Shown: positions 9,286-18,253, numbered from the stretch's first letter. The stretch is 62,711 bases of DNA from Ruminococcus sp. UBA6407 (GCA_002438605.1 DJPR01000036.1:1-62711); one strand, 5' to 3'. Notes: generated by a model not told the origin, from the sequence alone. Translations and numbers: made by a program.

Positions 9286-9386
9286 TTATCCAATAAATTC
9301 ATCAAAAGTTTTACTGCCACCTGTGGATATGTAGGCATAGTAGCTTAAAATATGTGAAGCGTCAATAGCGTCAACTGTACCGTTTT
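9286..9386 (-). pseudogene. 3' stump of a third LRR-dockerin copy
   Basis: About 101 bp match the last 33 codons of the two preceding genes (dockerin second F-hand to FDEFIG and stop) with few or no differences, then identity ends abruptly at 9386 inside the AccGTTTT stretch. No start or upstream part survives. It shows that the array once had at least three copies or that the duplication unit reached into a neighbouring gene end. Confidence 0.85.
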
Positions 9387-9599
9387 ATGTTATATGGTTA
9401 AATTTGTCAAAGGTTAATAAAGGCGAAACCACATAAAATACGTCAGAAACTTTGCAAAGCACGACCCTGGTTGAGAAAGAATATATTTGCATTGCTATAG
9501 AACAAATTAATTTACATAAAATCCGACTAAATTCGCATAATATCCAAATACTAACATTATTCTCAATTAAAATTTTATATGTTTAAAGTTTTGATTTTA

Positions 9600-9628
9600 T
9601 TGACTTTGTCGCCTGAAAATAGTATTAT
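9600..9628 (+). promoter_or_regulatory. guaB promoter
   Basis: -35 TTGACT (9600-9605), 17-bp spacer, -10 TATTAT (9623-9628), giving a leader of about 50 nt. There is no room for and no sign of a purine riboswitch. The stretch 9387-9599 holds no supported gene. It includes a patch (ACGTCAGAAACTTTGCAAAG, 9440-9459) reminiscent of the dispersed repeat family. Confidence 0.8.
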
Positions 9629-9666
9629 TAAAAGTAATAAGTTTGAGAAAACATAAAAGTATATGA

Positions 9667-11157
<1,491 letters not shown>

Positions 11158-11170
11158 TTATGACATAAAT

Positions 11171-11207
11171 TTATTACACCGCACCAATATAGTGCGGTGT
11201 TGCTTTA
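11171..11207 (+). terminator. guaB terminator / short palindromic repeat
   Basis: Hairpin ACACCGCAC / GTGCGGTGT (11176-11200), then TGCTTTAA. The arms match the ends of the dispersed repeat family, so a short repeat copy may be acting as the terminator. Confidence 0.6.
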
Positions 11208-11264
11208 AGCGAGTTCGAAACCTTCCTCGCTGAGACAAATTGTCTTAAATCAAAACTAAAGGAG
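11208..11264 (+). promoter_or_regulatory. Candidate preQ1 riboswitch of queT
   Basis: A stem AGCGAG/CTCGCT (11208-11213, 11226-11231) closes loop TTCGAAACCTTC, whose TTCG.A.ACC pattern resembles the preQ1-I ligand loop. Downstream the A-rich tail CAAAACTAAAGGAG runs into the Shine-Dalgarno of queT. The loop CCTT could pair with tail AAGG, hiding the ribosome site as in translational preQ1 switches. A small hairpin (GACAAATTGTC) between stem and tail is atypical. The target gene supports the call; the exact class is uncertain. Confidence 0.55.
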
Positions 11265-11273
11265 AAATTGAAT

Positions 11274-11786
11274 ATGAGAAAAAATAATAAGGTATTGTTC
11301 ATTACACAAAGTGCTTTAATTGCAGCACTTTACGTTGTATTGACTTATGCTGCAAATATGCTGGGTCTTGCAAGCGGAGTCATACAGATACGAATATCAG
11401 AGGTTCTGACTGTTTTACCGTATTTTACTCCTGCGGCAGTTCCGGGACTTTTTATCGGCTGTCTGACAGCAAATCTTACAACAGGTGCAGCCGTATGGGA
11501 CGTTATTTTTGGAAGCCTTGCTACGCTGATTGGTGCAGCAGGAACATATCTGCTTAGAAATAAAAGCATTTGGTTTGCACCGCTGCCGCCGATTGCAGCC
11601 AATACATTAATAGTACCAATGATTTTATCAAAGGTTTACGGAGCAAGTGAAACGATACCTTATTTAATGCTGACGGTAGGCATTGGAGAGCTTATTTCAT
11701 GCGGAATACTTGGAATGATGTTTATGCTTGCAGTCAAGAAAAAAGAGAACAATATTAATTGGGCAGAATTTAACATAAAAAAATAG
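11274..11786 (+). CDS. queT: QueT-type queuosine precursor transporter (ECF S component)
   Basis: A 170-aa membrane protein with about five or six hydrophobic segments and the QueT family pattern. An ALIAALYVVLTYAAN first helix is followed by QIRISEVLTVLPYFTPAAVPGLFIGCLTAN. QueT is the substrate-binding subunit of an energy-coupling-factor importer for a queuosine precursor (preQ0/preQ1 class); the shared ATPase module is not in this window. The ATG at 11274 lies 9 nt after GGAG. A TTG six bases earlier is less likely. The gene is single, between a candidate preQ1 switch and a strong terminator. Confidence 0.85.
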   Translation: MRKNNKVLFITQSALIAALYVVLTYAANMLGLASGVIQIRISEVLTVLPYFTPAAVPGLFIGCLTANLTTGAAVWDVIFGSLATLIGAAGTYLLRNKSIWFAPLPPIAANTLIVPMILSKVYGASETIPYLMLTVGIGELISCGILGMMFMLAVKKKENNINWAEFNIKK

Positions 11787-11787
11787 A

Positions 11788-11828
11788 AAAACAGGTCAAG
11801 CAGTAAATTTGCTTGACCTGTTTTTTAT
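11788..11828. terminator. Bidirectional terminator queT / LRR gene
   Basis: Perfect 11-bp stem ACAGGTCAAGC / GCTTGACCTGT (11791-11821) with T6 on the plus side and T run on the minus side (AAAAA before the stem). It separates convergent genes. Confidence 0.9.
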
Positions 11829-11833
11829 AATAA

Positions 11834-13975
11834 CTAACATTCATTTACATAGTCCGTAAAGCTTAGTTTTCCTCCCGTAGAAACATACGCATAGAAACTC
11901 AGGATAAATGATGCATCAATAGCATCAACAGTTCTGTTTTCGTCAACATCAGCGGCTGTTAGCTGTTCATCTGTATATGCTGAAATATCACCATTTGTTG
12001 ACCTCAGTGCGTAAATTGTCAATGCGGTTGAGGCATCAATAGCATCAATAATACTGTTGTTATCAATATCACCTAAATGCTTTTGAGCAGGAGGTGTTGT
12101 AGTTGTAGTAGAAGTTGTGGTAGAGGTAGTAGTTGAAGTAGTAGTTGATGTAGTGGTTGAGGTGGTAGTTGAAGTGGTAGTCGATGTAGTGGTAGAAGTA
12201 GTAGTTGAAGTAGTAGTCGATGTAGTGGTTGAGGTGGTAGTTGAAGTAGTAGTTGAGGTGGTAGTGAAAGTTGTAGTTGAAGTAGTGGTAGAGGTTGTAG
12301 TGGAAGTGGTAGTTGAGGTAGTGGTTGAAGTAGTAGTTGAGGTGGTAGTGGAAGTAGTAGTCGATGTAGTAGTTGAGGTGGTAGTGGAAGTAGTAGTCGA
12401 TGTAGTGGCTGAGGTGGTAGTGGAAGTAGTAGTTGAGGTGGTAGTGGAAGTTGTAGTTGAGGTAGTAGTGGTTGATGACTGCACTGCATTATGTAAAATA
12501 ACCTTATTCAATTCCAATACAACATTTTTCATTGTATTTGCGGCTGTATCCCAGAATGCAGCATAATAACAATTGACTGTAATTTCCGAATCCGTTGGAT
12601 AAAGAGTAATGTCCAGTTTTAATTCACCATTGTCATCAGAATAGCCGTTCCATGACTGACTGTTCCAATTACTATTATATATATATCCAATAGTTCCTGA
12701 AGCCATTGTACCTGGATATGTTTTAAATATTAAAGTAGCTGATTCTGCTTTTTGTGCAAAGAACTTCCAGATGTTATCGCCTTCGGTTGTTACATCGGCT
12801 TCAATGTCATTTTGATTAATTGTAGTAGTTACTACAGGCTCGGTTGTGGTAGTGGCAGTAGTAGTAACAGGTTCAGTTGTAGTGGTTGTGGTAGTAGTAA
12901 CAGGTTCAGTTGTAGTGGTTGTGGTAGTAGTAACAGGTTCGGTTGTAGTAGTTGTGGTAGTAGTAACAGGTTCAGTTGTAGTGGTTGTGGTAGTAGTAAC
13001 AGGTTCAGTTGTAGTAGTTGTTGTAGTAGTAACAGGTTCAGTTGTAGTGGTTGTGGTAGTAGTTACAGGTACAGTTGTAGTAGTGGTGGTAGTAGTTACA
13101 GGCATGGTTGTAGTAGTTGTGGTAGTAGTAACAGGCACAGTTGTAGTAGTGGTGGTAGTTACAGGCATGGTTGTAGTAGTTTGAGGCGGAGTAACAGATC
13201 CCGGATTATTTCCTAGTGAAACAAACCCCCTGCTATTACTTTGTGCATATTGTTGTGCAGTAGAATTATCATAGCCATGAATTACAGCTTTTGTTCTGAT
13301 AGTTTCTGCACCTGAATCAATGAAACACGACGAATTTAAAATTGTTATATCTGTCAGCTTAGAACAGGAATAAAATGCTTTTGCTCCAATAGATGTAACT
13401 GTTGACGGCACAGTGACTGTTACCAATGCCTTACAGCATGAAAAAGCACCCTTTGATATTGTAACAAGTCCTTCATTAAGCTTTAGATTTTTGATATTCA
13501 TGCATAAATAAAAAGCATTTTCTCCTATGCTTGTTACACTTGACGGAATTTCAATTTCAGTAAAAGCCATGCATCCATAAAAGGCATTGCTTCCGATACT
13601 GGTAAGACTGCTTGGAAGTTCAATTGAATATAATCTGTCACATGAATAAAAAGCATTTGCATTAATTGATGTTATGGTATTCGGCAGAGTGATTTCATTT
13701 AGAGAATAACATCCCTGAAAAGCACCTTCTCCAATTACAGTAACCGGGAGTCCGTTGAATGATGACGGTACTGTTACAGTAGATGCATCGGTGTTGCACG
13801 CTGTAATTATAACATGGTCGCCTGACACCTGATAAGTAAGGTTACCATATGTAACTGCATCCGCAGTAATAACTGACGCAGGCAAATCTGACATAGGATT
13901 TCTTGTAATTCCCGGCACAGCACCTGCTATCATGGCTATTGAAGCCGCACAAGCAAGAATTTTCTTTAAAAACAT
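11834..13975 (-). CDS. Secreted LRR protein with two Thr-rich linkers, a middle beta domain and a dockerin
   Basis: A 713-aa exported protein. In order: signal peptide (MFLKKILACAASIAMIAGAVPG); BspA-type LRR_5 repeats (about 40-255); a Thr-rich linker of 11-aa units PVTTTTTTTTE (about 265-385); a domain of about 110 aa of unknown family rich in aromatic residues (WKFF, SNWNSQSWNGYSDD, YYAAFWD), possibly a carbohydrate-binding or Ig-like module; a second linker of TTTS units (about 500-630); and a type I dockerin with F-hands DIDNNSIIDAID and DVDENRTVDAID. The linkers are likely O-glycosylated spacers. The second F-hand has Arg where Gly is usual (DENRTVD). GGGGT precedes the ATG at 13975. It is related to the tandem pair at 5-9 kb. 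Confidence 0.9.
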   Translation of the reverse strand: MFLKKILACAASIAMIAGAVPGITRNPMSDLPASVITADAVTYGNLTYQVSGDHVIITACNTDASTVTVPSSFNGLPVTVIGEGAFQGCYSLNEITLPNTITSINANAFYSCDRLYSIELPSSLTSIGSNAFYGCMAFTEIEIPSSVTSIGENAFYLCMNIKNLKLNEGLVTISKGAFSCCKALVTVTVPSTVTSIGAKAFYSCSKLTDITILNSSCFIDSGAETIRTKAVIHGYDNSTAQQYAQSNSRGFVSLGNNPGSVTPPQTTTTMPVTTTTTTTVPVTTTTTTTTMPVTTTTTTTTVPVTTTTTTTTEPVTTTTTTTTEPVTTTTTTTTEPVTTTTTTTTEPVTTTTTTTTEPVTTTTTTTTEPVTTTATTTTEPVVTTTINQNDIEADVTTEGDNIWKFFAQKAESATLIFKTYPGTMASGTIGYIYNSNWNSQSWNGYSDDNGELKLDITLYPTDSEITVNCYYAAFWDTAANTMKNVVLELNKVILHNAVQSSTTTTSTTTSTTTSTTTSTTTSATTSTTTSTTTSTTTSTTTSTTTSTTTSTTTSTTTSTTTSTTTSTTTFTTTSTTTSTTTSTTTSTTTSTTTSTTTSTTTSTTTSTTTSTTTSTTTSTTTSTTTTTPPAQKHLGDIDNNSIIDAIDASTALTIYALRSTNGDISAYTDEQLTAADVDENRTVDAIDASFILSFYAYVSTGGKLSFTDYVNEC
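12100..12476 (-). repeat. 12-bp microsatellite-like repeat encoding TTTS linker
   Basis: About 30 tandem copies of a 12-bp unit (plus strand GTAGTTGAGGTG and variants) encode Thr-Thr-Thr-Ser. The unit is a multiple of three, so copy loss or gain changes linker length without breaking the frame. Confidence 0.9.
12826..13180 (-). repeat. 33-bp tandem repeat encoding PVTTTTTTTTE linker
   Basis: About ten units of roughly 33 bp encode Pro-Val-Thr8-Glu/Met/Val. Again in-frame for any copy number. Valine-rich open frames on the plus strand here are mirror images of the Thr codons. Confidence 0.9.
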
Positions 13976-14002
13976 TTTTTTACCCCATTCTATAAATTAA
14001 TA

Positions 14003-14030
14003 TTTATACCATTGTAGCATTTCAAGTCAA
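14003..14030 (-). promoter_or_regulatory. Promoter of the third LRR-dockerin gene
   Basis: Minus strand TTGACT (14030-14025), 16 bp, TATAAA (14008-14003). A slightly upstream alternative, TTGAAC-17-TACAAT, overlaps it. Confidence 0.55.
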
Positions 14031-14109
14031 AAAGTTCAATGTTTTTATTTATAAAATGTATGTTTTCTCCAAATTAACTATAAACACAGTAAAAATTTGT
14101 ATAAGTTTG

Positions 14110-14538
14110 CTAATTGATTTTATTGATTTGCTTCATCAATTTCTGTATATTGTCAACAGTATTGCGATTAATAAAATGTTCTATTTTTTCAACCTGTTCC
14201 AATTCGTTATCAGTACCGTTAAGCATACACAAAAAAGAGTGAAGAACCTTATGTCTGTATAGTAAATAATCTCCCTCGATCTGACCTTTTTCTGTAATCC
14301 CGATATATCCGTATGAGTGGAATTTCAGATAACCTGAGTCACGGAGGGTTCTCACCATTTTTGAAGCTGATGAAGGCTTTACATTCAGCTTTTCAGAAAG
14401 TTCATTTATTCTTACAACCTCATTTTCTGAAAGCAGCCGACAAATCATTTCAAGATAATCCTCCATAGCAGGTGAAAGATCAGAGATTTCATTTCTCTGA
14501 TAACCTGTTAAAGTATAAAATTCAGATGCTTCATTCAT
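14110..14538 (-). CDS. DtxR/MntR-family metal-dependent repressor
   Basis: A 142-aa DNA-binding protein. Residues about 20-80 form a winged helix typical of the DtxR family (SPAMEDYLEMICRLLSENEVVRINELSEKLNVKPSSASKMVRTLRDSGYL). The following EKGQIEGDYLLYRHKVLHSFL region is the dimerisation/metal-site segment, with Glu/His ligands (RHKVLHSFL, VEKIEHFI). The SH3 third domain is missing, as in MntR-size members. It diverges from feoA with about 100 bp between them, so it most likely senses Fe2+ or Mn2+ and controls the feo operon and itself. GGAGGACAG precedes the ATG at 14538. Confidence 0.85.
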   Translation of the reverse strand: MNEASEFYTLTGYQRNEISDLSPAMEDYLEMICRLLSENEVVRINELSEKLNVKPSSASKMVRTLRDSGYLKFHSYGYIGITEKGQIEGDYLLYRHKVLHSFLCMLNGTDNELEQVEKIEHFINRNTVDNIQKLMKQINKIN

Positions 14539-14580
14539 AGCTGTCCTCCGAAAAACAGTAACCTATTTTGATTACGGAAA

Positions 14581-14613
14581 TATAATATAGCAAAGGGAAA
14601 GAAAGTTTCCCTT
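14581..14613. promoter_or_regulatory. feo promoter -10 and palindromic operator
   Basis: A TATAAT (14581-14586) is followed by an 8-bp perfect inverted repeat AAGGGAAA-N5-TTTCCCTT (14593-14613), placed where feoA transcription should start, in the divergent gap between the DtxR-like gene and feoA. The position fits an operator for the adjacent regulator. No good -35 is seen (GTAACC). Confidence 0.55.
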
Positions 14614-14642
14614 AACTAATATACTGTCAGAGGTACTTATTT

Positions 14643-14879
14643 ATGATAGAAAATGTGAGAAATCTTAATGATGTAATGCCGGGGCAATCGGCAAGAATAA
14701 AAAAGCTTAATTCATCGGGAAGTATCCGCCGCCGACTTTTGGATATAGGTCTTGTGGAAAATACTGAGGTTGAATGTCTTGGAAGAAGTCCTTCAGGAGA
14801 TCCCTCTGCTTACCTTATAAGAGGAGCTGTTATTGCTTTGCGTTCAGAGGACTGTAATAATATACTTCTTTATTCTTAG
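14643..14879 (+). CDS. feoA: FeoA ferrous iron transport accessory protein
   Basis: A 78-aa SH3-like cytosolic protein with the FeoA pattern: MPGQSARIKKLNSSGSIRRRLLDIGLVENTEVECLGRSPSGDPSAYLIRGAVIALR. It stimulates FeoB, probably by binding its cytosolic part. AGAGGT sits upstream of the ATG. feoB follows after 171 bp filled by two palindromic repeats. Confidence 0.93.
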   Translation: MIENVRNLNDVMPGQSARIKKLNSSGSIRRRLLDIGLVENTEVECLGRSPSGDPSAYLIRGAVIALRSEDCNNILLYS

Positions 14880-14952
14880 GGTAACACCGCACAAAGCTTG
14901 CAAGTTTATGACGTGCAAAGTCCTTTAACGTGCTTTGTGCGGTGCTGCCTTA
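14880..14952 (+). repeat. Dispersed palindromic repeat, copy 2 (feoA-feoB gap)
   Basis: A 73-bp element with inverted ends (GTAACACCGCACAAAGC / GCTTTGTGCGGTGCTGCC). The interior, TTGCAAGTTTATGACGTGC followed by AAAGTCC, also occurs in the copies at 28101 and 48533. It starts one base after the feoA stop. Confidence 0.8.
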
Positions 14953-14995
14953 GCATTTGTCTTATACGTTTATTGCATTGCTATAGATTAATTAA

Positions 14996-15033
14996 TTGCT
15001 GCACAAGGAAAATGAAATCTTTGTGCAGCATTA
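14996..15033 (+). repeat. Short related hairpin in the feoA-feoB gap
   Basis: Inverted arms TGCTGCACAA / TTGTGCAGCA around a 14-nt loop, with the same CACAAAG core as the dispersed repeats. There is no T run, so it is probably not a terminator; it may affect mRNA stability between feoA and feoB. Confidence 0.5.
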
Positions 15034-15050
15034 GATAATGGAGGAACAGT

Positions 15051-16301
15051 ATGGGTCTTACCAAAGGTTCGGTCGGCATAAATGCCGTAGATTCAGGACT
15101 TGAAATAAAAAAGAAGTCTGATAAAGATAAGGTTGTTGCAATTGCAGGCAATCCAAACGTTGGGAAAAGCACTCTTTTCAATAATCTTACAGGAATGAAT
15201 CAGCATACCGGAAATTGGCCCGGAAAAACCGTAAGCAATGCACAGGGATACTGTTCAACCGAAAGAAATTCCTATGTGCTTGTTGATATTCCCGGCACAT
15301 ATTCACTTATGGCTCATTCTGCTGAGGAAGAGGTTGCACGAAACTTCATTTGCTTTGGAGAAACTGATGCTGTTGCAGTAGTTTGTGATGCAACTTGTCT
15401 GGAACGAAATCTTAATCTTGTACTCCAGACAATTGAGATTTATCAGAATGTAGTGGTCTGTGTAAATCTTCTTGATGAAGCAAAACGAAAGAAAATAAAA
15501 ATTGACCTTGAAAAGCTTTCAGAGCGTCTGGGAGTTCCTGTTGCAGGTACAATAGCAAGGAAAAAGAAAACAACTGACAATCTTATGAAGAAAATTGACG
15601 ATTTAACGGACGGCAAAATTACTTCTAAACCAAATGATATAAAGTATATAAAGCCGATTGAAGAAGCTATAGATATTTTACAGCCTGCCGTTGAGCTTTT
15701 TTCGTGCGGCAGACTCAATTCACGCTGGATAAGCATAAAGCTCCTAGATTGTGATAAATCCCTGCTTAACGAGCTTAACAGCTACTTTGGCAAAAATATT
15801 CTGGAGGATGAGAATGTTTCTGAAACGCTCGAAAAGGCTCTTGAACACCTGAAAAACAATGGTATTGATTCAACCAATATTAAGGACAGGATAGTGTCAT
15901 GCATAGTTCTTACAGCCGAGGACATTGCATTGGATACAATAACATATGAAAAGAGTACATACAGTGAAAGCGACAGAAAAATAGATAAAATTCTGACAAG
16001 CAAATGGGCAGGTTATCCCATAATGCTGCTGCTGCTTGCGGCAGTATTTTGGCTTACAATAACAGGAGCAAATTATCCTTCATCTCTGCTTTCAAACGGA
16101 CTGTTCTGGGTTCAGGACAGACTTACAGACCTTTTTGAATACTGCAATGCACCGGATTGGCTGCATGGAGCAGTTGTTCTTGGAATATACAGGGTTCTTG
16201 CGTGGGTAGTATCGGTAATGCTGCCGCCTATGGCTGGATACAATAAAAACCGAAAATGCAAAAAGCACGTAAAAACATCTGCTTTTTGCATTTCTTTTTA
16301 A
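15051..16301 (+). CDS. feoB: FeoB ferrous iron transporter, N-terminal half (gene split by mobile element)
   Basis: FeoB imports Fe2+ and normally has an N-terminal GTPase and a polytopic membrane core. This open frame holds the G domain (G1 GNPNVGKS at 33-40, G3 DIPGTYS, G4-like NLLDE), the helical GDI-like region and the first membrane helices (MLLLLAAVFWLTITGA; VLGIYRVLAWVVSVMLPPMA). After codon 394 it runs into mobile-element DNA and ends 22 codons later inside an element-borne terminator. The rest of feoB resumes in the same frame at 30039. Joining 16229 to 30039 gives an intact 714-aa FeoB with [22 protein letters not shown] across the joint. As it stands the protein lacks most of its membrane domain and cannot transport. 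Confidence 0.92.
   Translation: MGLTKGSVGINAVDSGLEIKKKSDKDKVVAIAGNPNVGKSTLFNNLTGMNQHTGNWPGKTVSNAQGYCSTERNSYVLVDIPGTYSLMAHSAEEEVARNFICFGETDAVAVVCDATCLERNLNLVLQTIEIYQNVVVCVNLLDEAKRKKIKIDLEKLSERLGVPVAGTIARKKKTTDNLMKKIDDLTDGKITSKPNDIKYIKPIEEAIDILQPAVELFSCGRLNSRWISIKLLDCDKSLLNELNSYFGKNILEDENVSETLEKALEHLKNNGIDSTNIKDRIVSCIVLTAEDIALDTITYEKSTYSESDRKIDKILTSKWAGYPIMLLLLAAVFWLTITGANYPSSLLSNGLFWVQDRLTDLFEYCNAPDWLHGAVVLGIYRVLAWVVSVMLPPMAGYNKNRKCKKHVKTSAFCISF
16211..16250. other. attL of the feoB element
   Basis: Left junction. feoB sequence CTGCCGCCT meets ATGGC (16230-16234) and then element sequence TGGATACAATAAAAACC. The crossover dinucleotide is inferred to be AT at 16230-16231, the centre of the reconstructed attP dyad. 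Confidence 0.8.
16255..16299 (+). terminator. Terminator at the left end of the feoB element
   Basis: Perfect 13-bp stem AATGCAAAAAGCA / TGCTTTTTGCATT, then TCTTTTT. It would stop feo-operon transcription just inside the element. Confidence 0.9.
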
Positions 16302-16366
16302 TTCACGGAATAAATATCTTAATGTCAAATATGATTTGAATATAATAAAAGTATTTGAGGTGAGAT

Positions 16367-16495
16367 ATGGAAAATGAGCAAAAGAAGATAGTACTTCCTA
16401 AAGAATTGCAAATTAAGATGTTAAATTTCTTCTTAAAGACGTCTATTCCACGAAAGAAAAAAGAATTGAATAAATCCGCTATCAAAAATCAATGA
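16367..16495 (+). CDS. Small basic protein preceding the serine recombinase
   Basis: An unlisted 42-aa frame running from ATG 16367 to TGA 16495, with a good GAGGTGA ribosome site 5 nt upstream. The product is basic and hydrophilic at the end (IPRKKKELNKSAIKNQ) with an amphipathic middle (LPKELQIKMLNFFLKTS). It ends 15 nt before the recombinase start and must be co-transcribed with it. It could be a recombination directionality factor or DNA-binding accessory protein, but no family is recognised. Confidence 0.55.
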   Translation: MENEQKKIVLPKELQIKMLNFFLKTSIPRKKKELNKSAIKNQ

Positions 16496-16510
16496 TAGGA
16501 GCGATTTATT

Positions 16511-17995
16511 ATGTTGGAAACAGGTATTTATGTAAGAGTATCAACAGAAGAACAAGCAAAAGAAGGTTTTTCAATCAGAGCTCAGGAACAGAAATTGAAA
16601 GACTATGCACGTATTAAGGAATGGTCAATACACAAAATTTACATTGATGATGGTATTAGTGGAAAGAATATTACAGACCGTCCGCAGATTAATCAACTAA
16701 TCAATGACATAAAAAAAGGATTTATAAAGAATGTATTGATTTTCAAAATTGACCGTCTGACAAGAAATACAGCTGATTTAATATATTTAATAAATCTGTT
16801 CAACGAATATAATTGTGCTTTTAACTCTTTGTGTGAAAGTATAGACACACAAACGCCGTCAGGACGTATGTTTATAAAAATAATTGGTATCTTTGCTGAA
16901 TTTGAACGTGAAAACATTGTCGAAAGAACAAAGTTAGGTTTTGAAAGAAAAGTCAAGGAAGGCTATAGTCTTTGCACAAGAACAGCAAGTTATGGATATG
17001 ATAAATATGCAGGAGATAAAATTCAAAAAATTAACGAAAAAGAAGCTGTTATCGTAAGAGAAGTTTTTGATATGTTTGTACATCATGGAACATCATTTCT
17101 TGATATTGCTAAAAATCTTAATGAGAGACATATTCCTACAAAAGAAAATTCCGTATGGATTGCACGAAGTATAAGAAATATGCTTACAAACTGTAATTAT
17201 ATAGGAAAAGTAAGATATGCAACTAAAGATGAAGAAAGAAATTTTGAAGTACAGGGAAATCATGAACCGATTATTTCCAATGAACTTTATGAAGAAGCAC
17301 AGGAATTAATAAGTAAAATATCAAAGAAAAGCTACACCAAACGTCCAAAGGAAGAAAATTATTTTTCAGGCGTTTTGTATTGTTCAAAATGTGGTGCAAG
17401 GCTTATTACACACAACGATTATTATAAAAACAAGAATGGAGACAAGATTTATAGAGGCGGTTACCGTTGCAGTAATTACATACGTAAAATGTGCAATGCA
17501 AGTAATATATCACAAAAAAATGTTGAAACAGCTTTTTTAGAGTATATTGAACAAGTTGAAGATTTTTCAGCCATGAGTGAAATTCAGCTTGAAGAAAACA
17601 GAAGAGCCAAGGACAATAACAGTAAACTTATTGAAAAGCTAAATAACCAATTAAATAATCTTGAAAACAAAGAGAAAGAAATTCTTAGTTCCTATGTTGA
17701 TAACAATTTGAATTTTGATAGATATATTCAATTAAAAGATTATATTGAAACTGAGAAATTCAAAACCCATGAACAGCTTGCAGAAATTCCCACTATTGAA
17801 GAAGACAACGAAGAAATGATAATCAAAAAAGAAGATATAATTAAAAGTTTAAAAGAAAATTGGGCATTTCTTACAAATGAAGAAAAAAGATTATTTTTAA
17901 TTAAGTTTATTAGCAAAATTGTAATTGTAAACGAAATGAAAAACAGCAGACGAGGTGTTGCAAAAATTACAGATATAAAATTTAATACAGATTAA
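16511..17995 (+). CDS. Large serine recombinase (probable integrase of the element)
   Basis: A 494-aa site-specific recombinase. The resolvase catalytic domain (about 1-145) has YVRVSTEEQ with nucleophile Ser11 and the arginine motifs KIDRLTRN and FAEFERENIVERT. It is followed by the recombinase domain (about 160-270; SYGYDKY, NLNERHIPT, ML.NCNYIGK), a zinc ribbon (YCSKCGARL...YRCSNY, about 295-330) and a coiled-coil motif (about 360-430). This is the standard layout of phage and ICE large serine integrases. It sits at one end of the element reading inward, with GGAG before the ATG at 16511. It is the best candidate for cutting at the ATGGC joints in feoB. Confidence 0.93.
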   Translation: MLETGIYVRVSTEEQAKEGFSIRAQEQKLKDYARIKEWSIHKIYIDDGISGKNITDRPQINQLINDIKKGFIKNVLIFKIDRLTRNTADLIYLINLFNEYNCAFNSLCESIDTQTPSGRMFIKIIGIFAEFERENIVERTKLGFERKVKEGYSLCTRTASYGYDKYAGDKIQKINEKEAVIVREVFDMFVHHGTSFLDIAKNLNERHIPTKENSVWIARSIRNMLTNCNYIGKVRYATKDEERNFEVQGNHEPIISNELYEEAQELISKISKKSYTKRPKEENYFSGVLYCSKCGARLITHNDYYKNKNGDKIYRGGYRCSNYIRKMCNASNISQKNVETAFLEYIEQVEDFSAMSEIQLEENRRAKDNNSKLIEKLNNQLNNLENKEKEILSSYVDNNLNFDRYIQLKDYIETEKFKTHEQLAEIPTIEEDNEEMIIKKEDIIKSLKENWAFLTNEEKRLFLIKFISKIVIVNEMKNSRRGVAKITDIKFNTD

Positions 17996-18002
17996 TTATT
18001 AA

Positions 18003-18040
18003 ATGCTATTATAATTTAAATGTTATAATAGCATTTTTTC
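18003..18040 (+). terminator. Terminator of the serine recombinase transcript
   Basis: Perfect 12-bp stem ATGCTATTATAA / TTATAATAGCAT with T6 after it. Confidence 0.88.
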
Positions 18041-18141
18041 TAGCTGTTCCACTAACCCATGACAAAAGTGTTCTAACCACACTGGACACTGCATAAAAAT
18101 AAAAAAAGTCCGTAACTATGCTGAAATTCAATTGTTTATGT

Positions 18142-18180
18142 TATAGTTGGGTCTCCTATTTCATACGAGACCCAACTATA
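18142..18180. repeat. 14-bp perfect inverted repeat, candidate oriT or origin
   Basis: Arms TATAGTTGGGTCTC (18142-18155) and GAGACCCAACTATA (18167-18180) around 11 nt. There is no T tract, so it is not a terminator. It lies just before the Replic_Relax and VirD4-like genes, a usual place for a nic-region hairpin. Function is inference. Confidence 0.5.
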
Positions 18181-18253
18181 ACAACGTGCAATACATATAA
18201 TAAATTATATTTGAAATACGATAAAGTTACTAATTAAGTTATATTATTTATGG

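Noticed and set aside
12100..13180. Regular repeats that could suggest a CRISPR array
   Set aside because: Units are 12 and 33 bp with no unique spacers, and they encode Thr-rich linkers in frame with a signal peptide, LRRs and a dockerin on the minus strand.
12117..13216. Long Val-, Cys/Ser- and Leu-rich open frames opposite and beside the Thr-rich linkers
   Set aside because: They are mirror or shifted readings of the Thr codon repeats, without ribosome sites or conserved domains.
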